Notes: generated by a model not told the origin, from the sequence alone. A stretch of DNA of 64,000 nt from Haemaphysalis longicornis (GCA_013339765.2 JABSTR010000956.1:1-64000); one strand, 5' to 3'; positions 10,991 through 25,900 are shown, counted from the first letter of the stretch. Program-made: numbers and translations.

Positions 10991-13900
10991 CTGCGCACAC
11001 AGGGGGAGCTCACACCTCTGCCCTGGCCCCGGCACTGCTGCCAGGCCACCAACGCCGCAGCAGCAGCAGCCACTGCCCACTACAGGTGCCCCCCCCAGCC
11101 GTTGCACTCGCGACAGCACTTGGGACACCGCTGCTCCCACAGCCTCGGCAGGCACTCCAGCATGCACCTTTCTTCCCAGCAAATGCGTGCCACAATCGCA
11201 TGTGCCAGCTGAGCCCCCCCCCCCGGTGGCTTCCCCACCACCGACATAGCAGGCTGACCATAACTGGACATTTGCTCCAGCAGGGCATCAGATTGCGCAG
11301 CCAGTGACAAAGCCAAAATAACAAAACGAAACCCGGCTGAGCTTTATCTCTGGGCCCACAAGGATGGCCGGTCGGGACGTGCTCGCAGCGTGCCACCTTT
11401 ACGGCCGGAGCAGCTGCCACGATCAGAACAGAGCTGTTTGCATGCAGTGAGGGCATCACGAGCCAACCCTGCATGAGGTGCACGTGCGCTCGCATCGAGG
11501 CGCCCTAACTCTTCAAGGAGCCTTGCACCACAAATGCATTACCCCTATTTATGGCTTTTTTTTTTGTGCGTTTCGCCTGTTATTTGCTTCTTCCTGTTTT
11601 CTGTATGAAGCGGTGAAAGCAGTACAGACGCCTGTCGGGACAATGTAGCCTTCTCAGCTTTGCACAAGTCTGAAATAAAACTCGCCGCGTCCTCTGTCAA
11701 AGCTTGCTCCCCGCAGTCAGACCGCAGCGAGTTCCTCGGTGCACTTTTTGTTTCGGTGCCTGCCGATGTTGCTGAAGCGACTGCGTGTGTGCCTGGTGCT
11801 TCTGGTGCAACGTTCACACAGCGCGCACATGGTGTACTGCTGTGTCCCTTTTTGCAAGTCACCGCCTGGGAAGACTGCTGGCGAGTCATTTCACAAGTTC
11901 TCTGCCAATGAGGAACTATGTGTGAAGCGGCAGAAAAATATTTCCCTTGAAAATCTTGTACCCAATGACAAGTCTCCCTCCACCGTAGTTTGCAGCAAGC
12001 ATTTTCTTTCGAGTGACTACGTCAGCAGCAGACACAGAAATTTAAAAGCTTCTTCCTGGCTCAGTGCCGACCGAACCTGAGGGATACCCATCTGAAGAAG
12101 GGGCACCGTTCACTTGCCTCCCCTTTTGAAAAGTGGGTATGACTAGAGGAGGATAGAGAGCCCCACGCAGCACAGACAGCACTGGCAGCATTATAGTCGG
12201 CCCGAGAGTCCCGTCTCCTTCAAAGAGTTCAGCAGTGCACAGAATGCATTTTCGCAATCGGAAGGTTAACAGTCCAGGAACAGTAGGTTCGCAGGGGTGC
12301 ATGAATGCGGTATGAGTTTTCCGTACGATGCTGTCAGCGAGGTTCGAGCCTGCAAATGTCGCGGCCATTCTGGAAAGAGTGTTCGCTTCATGTGCGAGCA
12401 ACCGTAACAGCTGGGGAAGCCACCGGCGAAGGGTTGGCTCCGAGTGCCTCCCGAAAGTTGCGGCCCTAGGCACAGCCCCCGACCGGCCGGGACAGCACTC
12501 ACTCCTGCCGAAGAAGGCGGTGCAGGGGTTGAGGCAGACGACGGGGTCCGAGGCCGGCAGGGAGCCCAGGGTCGCCCTCTGGTGCAGGAAGGTCGAGATG
12601 CGGCTCGCCTGCACTGCCACAAGGTTGCCGCCCACGCCTGCGTGCACACACACCCGAGAGGCTCCCCTCCGCACTCTGCCCCCCTGCACGGCACGCACCG
12701 TTGATGACGGGCTGGAAGACGGCGATGCCGTGGAAGCGGGAGACCGCAAAGTCCAGGATGCAGCCGCCCACACTGCAGCAGGAGGAGAGGGGAGGACCAT
12801 CAGTTGCTCCCCATGCGCGGGTGAACTCGCACACGTCTGAAAACGGGGGACAGTGCCTGAAGAGAAGGAATAGCACAGCCCCTGGAGCTGCTGCGCCCAG
12901 TGGCATGGATGCCTGGGCCCTGAAAAAGGCTACCTTTCCGCCGCGGAGAGGGTACGTCGCTTAGAGTGAAAGGAAGAAACACGTTTCTCCACAAGGTAAC
13001 GCTTTTGATCTCAGTGGGACGGCCTGATGCGTGTGCCACCATGATGGTGGCCATGCATGCCCGTTGCCAAGGCGACACACATGGTTGCCAGCATGTGTGC
13101 TGCACCAGTGAATACAACCTATAGTGCTGCCAAGAATCAAGGTGTGGACAATTTTCCAACACAGGATCGTCAAAATAAAACATGTAAAGTTGCACGCCTT
13201 GGTACTATCACATGCTGATAACACTACTCAACACGGCCCTCTCAAACGCACCAACGGAGTTCAGCTCTGTTATCCCCGTTGGCAGTCTGTTCCTTGATTC
13301 GATGGAATGTGGAAAAAAGATTAAAAATGTCTGTTCTTGCTGCCATAGGCATGCAGCTACTGGTACACTGCAGCTACTGGTACTCCCATACCTGACATCA
13401 TGCCCTTCTCAGTAATCAAACTTGATAGCGCAACTAAAAGCAGCAATGTTTTTGTTTTCTACATAAACATCTTCAGTCCCAACAAAAACTAACTTGCTCC
13501 TTGGGTTCTTTTCTACACATGTTGAACCTATAGATATTATAGCATTGACGGAAACGTGGTTAACAAAGGGCAAAAATGGCGACATCAGTGGGTACTCATT
13601 CACATCCAATTCACGAGAGTCATGGACCCATGGCTGTGAAGCCACACTTTACGTTAAATCAGGATACTCGCTTTTGAAAACAGAATACGTCACATGCCCA
13701 GATATGGTATCAGTGTTTATCAACTTGGAGTGCGCATAACAAGTATTACTTATGGCAGTTTAAAAGGTTACGGAATCAGCCAGTGGCAATAATCCACGTG
13801 TGCAAAAAGGAGTAACACTCCAATTTGATTCACCGCGCTAATGGGGATTCTAAAAATATATGGGAAATTGTGCCGGGAGTTGCAGGAAATTCTTGTGCGC

Positions 13901-16900
13901 ACCTTATCGTATTTACTCGCGTAATGAACCCACTTTTTTTCCCAGAAAATTCGGCATGAATTTCGGGGGAGGGTTCATTATGCATAAAAAAAATTGCAAC
14001 AGTTTTAGAGGTTGAAATTTCATACAATAAAGTTGCTAAGAGAAGCACTGTCAGAGCCTTGCCATTTTCATAAAAACACGTAGGTAATTATGTAATCAAA
14101 TTTCTTTTTTATTCACAACATGCTAGTGGGTCCCTACTCGCCACGGAGCTGTCCTCCTTAGTACAGTCGCTTGCCGCCTCACATTTGTTGTCGGCCCACA
14201 GCGCAGTCTTGCGTGCCATCAAAGCACTCCAAAACTTCTTTTCCGACACCGGGAAACTTCCCTTCTTTGGACCCACAAAACACACGGCGATCCTTGTTCC
14301 CCGCCCAAAAACGTTGTTTTCGCCCGTAGCATACACGAAGTGCCGCCCAGCCGCGCTGTTTCCATGTGCATCAACGCATGCTCCACCGCCTTCAGTTTAA
14401 ATCCGGCTGTGTAGCTTAGCTTATGTACTGGCCCATCATACGGCGCGCACTAGGAGCTCAAAAAAAGGTCGGAACACAGCTGAACAACAAAACCGCGAAG
14501 TCGCGGAACCTTAAGAGCAGAGGAGTGCGGAGTACGTTTAGTGCGTTGTTCGCACCCCACTAAAACCAGCCTTAGCAACAAAGATCAGGGAAGGAGTGTA
14601 GGAGTATGTTTTGTGTTTTGTTCGCACGCAGGAACGTTTTATGGCGCAAGCAGGTTTGTTTTGCGTTTAGCAGGTGGCACTCCGCAAGCGCGCAATTTTT
14701 AAATTGTGAGCCATGGCATTCGCGCTCATGTCTCTTGCTACTGTTGAGATTTCTTTTTGTTGGAATGAGTTTTTAGCATTTCTGCGCGTACTGTAGCGTG
14801 ACATCAAGTTACTGTGATCGTCTAAGGAATGGTCTAACCATGCTGAGATAAAAATATACTCCCGCTGCATTTTTTTATTCAAAGTGACAAAAAAGTAAAT
14901 TCTCAAGAAGACAAGTGGGAAGAGTGTTCATTACGCGAGTAAATACGGCATTCTCCCTTTTACCATAGACAAACACACTGCTGAAAGCTTCAGTTCATAC
15001 TTCACCAGTATTGGCCCGTCCTCGGTGTCTTGCCATCCAGGCTCTAATTACATGAGTTGACCCATCTGCAACACCATCTTTACTCATGACACTGAGCTAG
15101 GCGAGTTGTAATCTACTGTGACAGAATTGATTAACAACAAAATTCCAGGGTTGAAGTCATCAACTGTTCACCAACAGAAGATTCAGAGTTCATCAACAGA
15201 AGACTTCAGTTGCATGCTCAGGACATGCTCGGTGTCGAGGACCAAAAAGAAAAATGTGCAGCAAAGGCAAACCTGCAGGATGTTTTGAACGCATTTAACA
15301 CGATTCGGTCATTCTTAAGGGCGCACGACGACTAGCAGTGGACCACTTCTTGTAGTGTGAAAGCTGAGCTTTGAAGCTGCTGCAAGGAAAGGTTCGCAAA
15401 GTAATGTAGCGGACCAAGAAATAAATTTTCGGCGTGCGGGCAACTTTTCTGTCATTTACGGGTCATTCTCGCACAAGCAAAGTTCGCGCAAAAGCGAGTT
15501 TTTCGGCTTTCCCCGCCGGTTACGTTATTGCGGGACTCGAGTGCATTTCACCTTGTAATCGCCAGACGAAGCGTTGCTAGACACTGTTTTCCATTGCAAG
15601 CGAAAGCTGTGTGGCGTACACACACTGGCTTCTGCCCACCTGGAGATGACCATGGCGGAGATGACGGGCGTCCAGCCCGTGCGCAGCACCTGGCGGGTGA
15701 GCGGGTTGCCGCAGGCCAGCCAGCCCCACAGGGGCAGCAGCAGGAGGACGCAGCCCAGCACCAGCAGCGGCAGCCAGGGCCCGCCGTGGGAGGCGTGCAG
15801 GAGGCCCGCCACCAGGGCCAGCAGGGCCAGGGTGGTGAGGTCGCCCAGGGAGGCCGCGATGGGGGTGGCCACGTTGTCCGGGTCCACGTGGCACTTGCGC
15901 GAGCCCAGCACCACGGCCACCATGAGCAGGCCCAGGGCCAGGCTGGCCACGCTGGCCGTCAGCACGCTCGCGGCACCCAGCAGCAGCGCGTGCGCCCACA
16001 CCAGCTGCCCCGCGGGCACCCAGCCCATGGCCACGGCAAACAGCGCCGCCAGCAGCCCCACCACCGTCGCCTGGCACTGCGGGGGCAGGCACCACAGGGC
16101 TCCAACCGCCATCTCGCACCGACCAAACCAAACAGACCACCCGTGCTGAGGCACCCTAGGGGCCCATTTTCGCTGCCTCAGGTTTGCCTCGCTTCAACAG
16201 CTCTGCACACACTTACTTTACGTGGAAGCGTCTCTGCCTCCATGTTTGTTCCAGAAAACGCTTCAACAAGTTCCACCCATCCCGTTTCACCTTATTCGTG
16301 GTCTCGCAAAGTGTCATACCCATTTCCCTCCATACTGCAGAAAAAAATTCCCTTTCCTAGATGCAGGAAATTCCTCCTTTCCCCTGAGGGTCTCTCAACA
16401 AATCCCTTGTACTCTTCCCTGCGCGATCCTTTTCCAACTGACTGGTCCTGCACATCAACTTACGATGACATTAAGGCTCAGCCTGCTAAAGCTGTCGCGG
16501 ATGTTTTGTGCATGCCTTTGCTTCACATTTGTAATCAAGCGTTCACTACTGCCATCTTTCCTAATGCAATGAAAATTGCCAGAGTAGCCGTATTGCATAA
16601 AGGTGGTCCAATGGACAATATTAATAACTATATACCCATTTCAGTCCTTCCAATTTTCTCGAAGTTACTAGAATACTTAATAAAGAAAAGGTTAACCAAA
16701 TTTCTCGATTCGACTGGCGCGATTGTGGATCAACAATTTGGCTTTCAAAAACACCGTTCTTCCGAAATGGCATTGTTAAATATTAAAGAAATGATACTGA
16801 ATAATTTTGAAAATAAGGAATATACCATTGGACTTTTTCTAGATTTCAGAAAGGTATTTGATTCCATTAAGCATGACATATTGTTTGATAAGCTTCCCTT

Positions 16901-19900
16901 CTATGGGATGCGAGGTGTCGCCTTGAATTTTCTCCGTAGTTACTTATCCAAACGCTTACAGTTTACCAGCCTCAATGGCTACCGATCGTCGACAAAAGGT
17001 ATTTCCTGTGGAGTCCCTCAAGGTTCCATTTTGGGCCCGCTGCTGTTTATTTTATACATTAATGACATTGTACATATTCCTTCCACTCCTGTTATTACAC
17101 ACTATGCCGATGATACTAGTGTTTTTTTCTGGTCTGTCTCCGCGCTAAGTTAATAACTGGCTCATTGAACTATCAATGTGGGTGACTCTACATAAACTAG
17201 AATTAAACGTCAGAAAAACAAAATATGTTATTTTTAAACCCAGAAACAAGCTCGATGATTATGACCCTTAGGCAGAATTTCGGAACACTCCTATCGAACG
17301 GGTGCCCGCTTCTAAGTTTCTAGGAATTCTTTTTTATGAAAACCTCAGTTGGACTCTTCATTCTTAGGCCGTACAAGGTACACGTCATTGTGTCACAGTC
17401 TGTTGGTTTGCTTTGTAAAATTAGATGTCTGGTTTGTAAAATTACATGTGGCTCATGCGCCAAAGGTACTACGCGCTAGTGCAGTCGCATCTTCATTACG
17501 CCTTTTAGTATGGGGAAGCACGACGGCAACTAATTTAAAGACTTCCAGTACTACAAAAAAGACCTCTTTGCATCGCTGCATTGAGAATGTACCTAGTACG
17601 CACCACTCTGCCCCGTTATTTTTGCAGCACGGTATTCTTACAATACATCAGTTGTTTGACCTTAAGCTTAGTCTTTATATTCGTAGGGAAATATCAAAGA
17701 ACTTATTATTTTTAGAACAATTACACCAGTGAATGTGCATTACGATCTTCGGCCGAGTTGTTTTAGGACGCCAATGATCCGAACAAACTATGGTATGCAA
17801 AAATTAGATCACCAAATTCCCACCTATCTAAATAGCATCCACAGTTTTTTGATGCAAAAGCTCCAGGCCTTATAGCCAGTCATGGGCACGTTACCAGGAA
17901 AAAGTAACACTGTTACAGTTACTAGTAAAGTACGTTGTTGGGCTGGTCATACTTCAGGGGTGTATAGCGCAAGGAAAGCCGAAGGACAAAGAAGAATGCA
18001 CGAGGGCAAAGCGCTAACTTGCAACTACTGGTTTATTGAGTGGAGCACTTATTTATAACAACGCAGTACATAAAAACAGGCAACCCATGCGACACAAACC
18101 AAAAACAAGGAGAAATAAATTTGATACCCCACCACATACTCTTATCGCCCCCTTCCCGAGCCACGGGCTTCCCAACAAGCTATCTCCTTGGCAGATAAAG
18201 CAATTGATGCTTGACTAATGCATCTGTCTCCAGCTTTGAAAATGTCTAGCGCTTCCACTATTTCCCTGGTGGTTTGGCTCTTGCTTAATTAGCAAAATGT
18301 CGCAGTTCGAGAACAAAAGCACGCATCCACAATCGCAACAGTGCTGCCCAATGTGGTCCTGCTTCTGCCGCACGTTATAGTTATGCTCCCTCAATCTGCA
18401 TTTTATGCAGGTTGCTTGCCACACCATATTGCTCTTGTGTTGCTTGCCACTGCACTGTATGTACTGCTTGCCACACCGAATGGGAAAGGAGCCACAAACT
18501 GGTTTCTGAGCTTTACTGAGCACCCTTTCGGTGTTGGGCCTGGGCCAACTGGGTTCGTCTGCTTGCAGAGCCGCGATAGCTTATTTGGGGCGGTAAACAA
18601 AACTTTGACCTTTACACGCTTTCCAATCTTTTTATTGTTATGGGATATTCTGTGCCAATACTGTATTGCCACTCTTACTACGTGCTTCGTCAGCGTTTTG
18701 CGCATGCCCTTGGTTTTTAGCATCACGTTTCAGCTTTGCAGCCAACCCTTCACCCACTGAAAACCCCGCGGCAGAGAGCCATTCCTCTTGCTTGGTAACA
18801 CTTTCTTTTATCGTGTGGGCGATTTTGCTAGAGCGTTGCTGAAGCACAGCCGCACAATACCTCTCTTAAGCAGCTTCGAATGCGCAGAGGTAGATGGTAA
18901 CAGGGCCTTCTTAGCACGCGGTTCGTGAAGCCAGCACACGTGGTCCTGGCAGAAACGGATCCTCAGGTCTAGAAATTTTAGGAGGCTGATGCGCCTGCTT
19001 CACCTCTCTTCACAAGCAGCACAATTGTGCATGCCGCCTGGACGTGACAGCGTGTGAGCAGCAGCCGGTTGAAGCAGCGTGTGCCAGAAGGCCAACCAAT
19101 GAAAGCAGAGGAAAAGGAGCTACCATTAAGTGTCGCCACGCTTTCACCTCCAAAGCAAGCCAGCCAACTCCCCGAGGAGCATCTTGCCATAGCTGAAAAT
19201 TCCTTACAAAGGGACAATTCCCTGTGTAAATAAGCAAGGGCTGCAGCAGGTGACATGGTGTCTGCTCAACTGCCAGCGCGTGGAAGCGCTGCGTCCAACA
19301 TTGACGGTTCCCCAAAGCGAGCTCCCGGGTGGGCCCAGCAGCGCAGGCGTACCTGCAGCAGGGCGAGGTTCCCCGTGGCCATCCTCCACTGTTCCGCCGC
19401 CGTGTCCATCTTGCCCAGGTTGGCCTGCGCTCGGACGAAAGAGGGCCGCTGCTGCACGCACGAGTGTGTGCCCCCGTGCATGCAGGGCTGTGTCCCCAAT
19501 CTACTGCACCTCTCCCAGCGGGGCCCTCCTGAAAGCAAGGCACACTACCACGGGCTGCAGAGCAGTCCCACCCAACACTGCAGGGGAAACCGAACGAGGG
19601 CGCACTGCTTCCCCGTGGCGGGATCGGGCAATCCAGGGGGCTCACTTTCGCCACATTCGTTTGGGTGGAGCAACTTGGGAAAAGGGCGGAACATTTCCCT
19701 AGAGCCTGCAACGCACCTAGGGTAGTTAATGTGGTGCCGCACACTACTGCACTCCTCAAGCAGTCTCATGCCGTTGCAATTCGCGTTGTTGACTACCTGT
19801 AATTAAACTTCCACACTGCCTACTTGTGAATGGTAGTGCAACAGCTTCAAGCAAGATGCGTCTGACATTAAAAAAACTGGGTGAAAAGGAAGCATTTACA

Positions 19901-22900
19901 CACACTGGTTCATTCTTGCGCCCCATGCACTTATGAACCAACACATGCTTACTTCAGGGAAAAAACAAAACAACAACGAAACAAAACAGCATGCTGACGT
20001 TTTGATGAAACTGGCTTAAAAATCGACAGCTGATATCAACTAGATTCAGGGAGAAAGGTGTTCACTACATCGGAAGTAACAGTGGTTGCTCTATTTTTTG
20101 TGATATTGAACAATGTAATCGGGGCCTGACGGCATACTGTTGGGTCTAGAAACATGGTTGCAGTGGTTTACTGGTCACTGACCAGAATAAAAAAATATAC
20201 AAATGACATTTCAGAAGCACTATGGCTCCCTAGTTCCCACTCTGGGGGAGCTGTAGTGCTCCGGAAGAGTCGTTTGCACATTTTCGACCAGAAAACCCCT
20301 TCAACGTGCACAATGCACCAAAAATGAAGCCTGCACTCCTTTATGGCCACGTTTGCTCAGCTGTTCTGCAAAGGCAAAGCAAAATGCCAGGCAAAACAGG
20401 CACCAGGTCAGGTGACAAATGCTGCGATCAAACACCCTTCTTTTCTTTTGCATGAATCTCTTCCAGCTCAACTTCATTAGAGTGGGCTGTCCATATTGCT
20501 GATCAACAAGTAGGTAGTTCTCATCCTATTAGGTTTCGTAGCCACAGTGAGTAATGGAAAAAATGTCACAGGTCCAATGCTTATCCAGTACCATTTCACC
20601 AGAAAACAAATTGCGCCTGCCAAGCTCGCTCAGCTGCACACGGCAGATACCACTGCATATGATATGTTCACTGAGAGTACGATGTGCAGGATCTTGCGGC
20701 ACGTTCTTTCGCCAGCGCGTTTCTTTTGGCTACGTTTGTTGACGAGCCTCCTGCTTAAAGGAGCCATGGAGAGAAAACACAAGTTTGGTGCATTCAGAAG
20801 ATTGCCCCATTAGAGCCATGCTGACGCCACTTTCAATGCAAACTTCGCTCAGATAAGCTACATAATTAGGAAAAAAGGGAACGAGCATGTGACCCACTAG
20901 CTAATTTCCCGCAACAGAACCTATGATGTCAAGCTAGAATGCTCTGCGATTGGCGGAGGCTGGCAAAAGCAAACGCAAGTTAGGGCAGGGCTTACCAGTT
21001 TGCATAGTGAGCTATATGCCCGCTCATTCCTTTGATGACACTAAGAACGGTGGAGTAAATGGTTGAAGTTCCAAACAAACACGCAAACATGTACGCCAAT
21101 GTGTACGAAACTACCGCCGGCCGAGCTGGACATCTCGCCGTCGTGCAGACGAATTTTCGTGTTCGAGGCTCTTCGGGGCACACGAACCTTTCTAGCACGC
21201 ACAGCCGCGACCTAACTTAGTATCTTAATCCCTTGACAGAAAGTTGGCGTCATATTGCCAACCAGCAAAGGTAAAAATAGAAATGAGGGGAGTAAGAGAC
21301 AGCAAGCAGCGACGAGATAGTGCCACTCGTCGCAGAAGTTTCAGAATGGTGGTCGCGTTGGCTTGCTGCTGTTGTTACGAGCCCGTTTTCAGTTTACAAC
21401 CACTGAAAACTTCAGTTTGTTCGAGTACTTTACAATGAAATTTCGTTGCTGCATCCTGAAATGCCTGTGTAGTACAGGCAAATTGTTGAGGGAGTGCGAC
21501 ATCCCCGCCGGTGAAGAGATCTCCTTTCGTGCGCGGCCCAACGACGAACCTCGGCGAAGCAAGTGGCTACGTTTTGTGAACTTTGCAAACGGAGGAGAAA
21601 GAGAGCGAAAGGAAGCACGAGTGTGCTCGCTTCATTTCCGACCAAGTGATTGCGGCAGGGACCCTTACGCTAGCTCACTCCCGAGACATGCCTTTGCTCG
21701 TCGCCAACTTCGTCAAATCGCCATCAAAGCACTCTGAGCTTGGAAAAAAGAAAAATACCGTTTACACCGTGCATTGGCACTTGTATCTTTCTGGTCGGAG
21801 CAGATAGCTCACGCGAACGGCTTTCCATCCACGACACCAGGCAACTGGCATAAGCGACACTGCTACTGAAATTTAACTATTATTAACCGTAATAAAACTA
21901 CGGCACATATGTACCAGTCTGTATTCGTCCGTCGTGACGGGACTGACGAGGCAGAGGTGCGGACGGCTGGGCGTTCGTCTGTTGTGGGTATCGCAGAATG
22001 GTCGCTTTCCGGTCCATCCGTGTATACCACAACTCCTGCCGCTCGTGCACTTAGAAGCATTGAGCATTCAAGTGGTGTGAGGTTGTCAAATGCAAGCCCG
22101 AGCTCCTCGGCGAGAGCTTTGTTGTCCGGATCAGGCGATTCCATGACTAGGGCTGCGGGTGTACTAGGTTTTGCTAGTACTTTTAAAATGGCCGCTGTCT
22201 CGGTTTCGGCAGGAGTTCCGGTTCCTGTTTGATTCCCGCGTGTGGGTGCTATATGGAGTCGACATAGTAAGTATCTGTTTCATGTACCGGCTCGTATGAC
22301 GCCATTGTTGACGTCATGATATGTACAATTTAGTGGGATACTTAAAAATTTGTTTTAAATTGCCTTATTTCTCAGTGAATAAAGCATCGTTTGCTTCCGG
22401 GAAAGTGCTTAGGGTACTATGAAACACCTATTTTTTCGAATAAAACAAACTTTTGTTTTGTCTTCATGGCTCCTTTAAGTCGACTATAACCCACAACCTC
22501 GGCATCAGACTCACTGCAGCTACTTTTGCAAGAATCACTGTTCATGCTGCCGCTATACTGCCCCAGAAGCTGAAGCCAAACCAAGACTGCGCGGGAAATT
22601 TCTGACGCATGCTAGGGTTTTTTCTTATACTCAGGCTGTGTGTCGTAAGCCAAAGGGAGAGTTTACCGCGCACCGAGTGTTTCTTCACGCTTTTCCCTTT
22701 TCTTTTGACACACTATATGAAACAGTGCGCAAAAACTGCTTCTTCCTGTTCATTTTTTCTCTTCCACGCTGTAGAGCCAAATGTGCTGAATATATTTCTG
22801 CTTGATTCTCTCGGGTGCATGCATGCTACCAAATGCTTGGAATGCCATGGAACGCGTCAGCAACAGAGTTAGCAGCTGTCGACAGTTTTTTGCGGACAAT

Positions 22901-25900
22901 AGCCGGATAGGTGTACATTCAGTGGACGCCAGCCAGGTGTGTGCTTTTTTGGCCCGCCCAGCCAACTAACGATCCTGCGTTAAAGAAACCTCTTTCTGCC
23001 CACTGCTGATCCCACAGAAGGTGCGCACTGTTCCCAGTGTGGGTCGGCGCAAAGACTGAGCACAATGGACCGAGGGAGAGGTGAAATAACAACGATGGCG
23101 GGCTGAGAAAATGCGTGTACAGAGGAACAACTGGGGAATAAATGCAGTGCCAGCCGGTGAAGTGGCACCGGAAAGTATTATTTAAAAAAAGAAACAAGCA
23201 ATGACTAAATTGGTACATGCAATCGGCACTCATGGGCAGGTCGCTACCAATAAAGCTGGTCGTGGTCAAAGCAAAGCACGGAACGGATCAGGCGGCATAT
23301 TTGGACCTGTCACAAATCCGTTACAATCCCTGATTGGCCACCTCGCGCATGGCTGGGCCGCCGGCCTTGTTCCCAGGCGCTGTTTCGCGAGTCTGCTACG
23401 TGGTGTGCGCCAAAGAAAGCTGCTACCCTGACGCAAAGGGACCTTCAGAGCGCTCTCTTCTCTCCTCCTCCTTTTAAGGAGGAGGAATAAAGATGCTCCT
23501 TTTAAGAGGTCACATAAGACCGTGCCGTCAGAGCGAGATCTCGCACTGTCGCAACCTCTTTTCGTCTCACCGTGAATTGGGCAACTGTGAGTCTGCGTTG
23601 GGCTCATCATGGTATGCTCGGATGCAGCAAGCACTCCAGCAGCTAGCCGCCTGTCACTGAGACCGGCAACATGGTCCCAACAACCCCCTTAACTCAGGGG
23701 CAGATGTACCACACCCACAACGTGCCAAGAGCATGCAGCAGCGTGCAATGGCCGCTGCCACGTCGGTAGCTCACTCAGCAGGGGCCCGCTGAACACAAGC
23801 GCTCCTCGGCAGAGGGCCGATGTCAGGCACGCCCGGTGCTCGAACAGAACGCCCCATCCCAGCGCAAACCTCAACAGCCAAGCCTGCCGTCTTCAAAGGG
23901 AGACATGAGGAAAAGCTGCGCAGCTTCTCATCTAAAGTGCCATCTTATCTAACACCCAGTGGCAGAGTCGTCGCAGGCTGTTAACGCCCTGCTGTAATGC
24001 ACAATTTTGTTATGCTGCAGCTCTGTTGTGGGTGGCAAATTGTTCTTTCTGAGGTGGTGAGGGGAATTTAAAAAAACCTTTTCCTCCGCTGCTTCTGCGC
24101 TCCCTTTTCGTAGCCAATAGCCAGGATAACAGACTACCTCTCACTCACGCCAGAGTTACTTAATGAAGGATCTGAAAAACGCCCCATGCATCAAAAAGTG
24201 GCCCTACCATTGGTCCACTGTTTTGGATTTTTTTAAATGCGGAGCATTTCTTAGGCTCGCCTGGTCCTCCGTCGTTGATGGCGGCGCCGTCAACACTCAC
24301 ACTGCGCATGCGCAACTCTCCTCCTTACACCCACAGCTCCGCGATACTACACTGTAAAAAAAGAAATAGTTAGCGGTGCCCGGTTTCAATCCCACGACTC
24401 TCTGGCCGCAACGGGAGGTACGCGGTGCTCTTCCCACTACGCTACAAATCCGGGACAGGAGCAAGTGCTACGAACGCGCCTTATGTCCTTGACTCATTCA
24501 AACTACGTCAAGAAGCTACTGATACAACGAAGGCACGCGAAGCTGAATGTCAATGGAAACGACGAACTGAAAACTTTAGAGGGGGATGCTGAATTTCCCG
24601 TGGGAAAGCTGTGGCGGGAAGCGCCACGCGCCTTGCAGCTCAACCAGCCCCGTCCGCAGCGCCTCTGATGCTGATTGTGGCAGGATGCCCCTAGGGATTG
24701 GCCAACCAAAGAATCCATCACGAGATAGGTTCGCGTTCAACCACCGTCGTCATCTTCCCATAGGGGAACCGCCGAAGAAGAAGAAGAACGAGAAGACAAA
24801 GCTGCAAAGAGGAGGGCGTGTACATTGCTCTCAGCCGGTGCACCAATGTCAACAACCTTTACCTCACCAAAGCTGACGGAGACTACCGATTCTACCAGAG
24901 AGACCACATCGACAAGAACATGATGGACGAGTTTCGGCGCCTCGAGAACCACCGCCTATTCACCGTAACACAACAGTACTTGCGTGCCTTTGCCACCGGT
25001 GTGGACCCGGACGCGGAATCGCCTCTGGCGCTAGTAAAAACCAGATCACTCAACATAACGGCAACACATGGGAACCACACGGAACCGCCACGAATCGCTT
25101 CGCATCCTCATCAGGCTTCCCCACGGGAAGATGATGTAATTTTTTTTCTGTACAGTGGCACCATCTGCTGGTGGCAAAATAAACTGCACAATGTGCTTCC
25201 CCACTTCACAACCTAGGCAGAAAATGGTATTTGGGTGCTTACGTAAATTTGTTGTGCCAAAGGAGCCCAATACGCTCAACCATGCAAGCATTTTACATGC
25301 ACTTCAAGCAAGAGTAGTAAAAAGATGCAACCGTGTGGTCAGTGAGATGCGTCGTCGCTGGCGCATTGCCGTCTGCTGCGTCATCTGCGGTCTTTCGGTG
25401 GCAAAAAAAAAGGAGTTAAAGATTCGCTTCTACGGCTCTATGCAAGCTTGAAAGGATTATTTAGAGCCACTCGATCAGCTACTGGATTAGTTTTGGCATA
25501 CAGTGTGCTGTAGGCCGAGCGACAAAACTGCAAATTTAGCGCTTCAGGTTGGAGCTACTATGTTGTGCCCACACAAGTGCCCATTGGTCAAGGCAGTTGC
25601 ACAGACGCAAAAACAATCGCAGCAGCATAAAAACTGCACTTATAAAAGCAATGAAAAACTTGTGAAAGTGCGAACATAAAGATTAAAACAAAGTTTAAGT
25701 TTCAACGGCCTCCAGTTGGCAGCGGAGGCCCACGGCTGCAGCCCACCTGGGTGGAGAGGCGGGAGGCGAGCGTCATCTCCAGGTTGCCCTTGAGTCCCAG
25801 CAGCGCAGGCACCAGGATGAACAGCTCCGACACCCGCTGGAACACCTTCCAGTGCTGCAGCACGGGGGGACAGGGACCGATGATGGGCAAGCACTCCTCC

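Noticed and set aside
12042..12800. 252-codon minus-strand frame taken as a single exon
   Set aside because: Splice sites and phase show two exons with a 61-bp intron; the rest of the frame is intron read-through.
15528..17153. 541-codon plus-strand open frame
   Set aside because: Its first part is the antisense of SLC41 exon 4 and flanks; only the last part (LINE reverse transcriptase) is meaningful, so it is not one protein.
24818..25216. Host PIF1 helicase gene
   Set aside because: Only the last helicase motif is present, with no exons upstream; transposon remnant is more likely.
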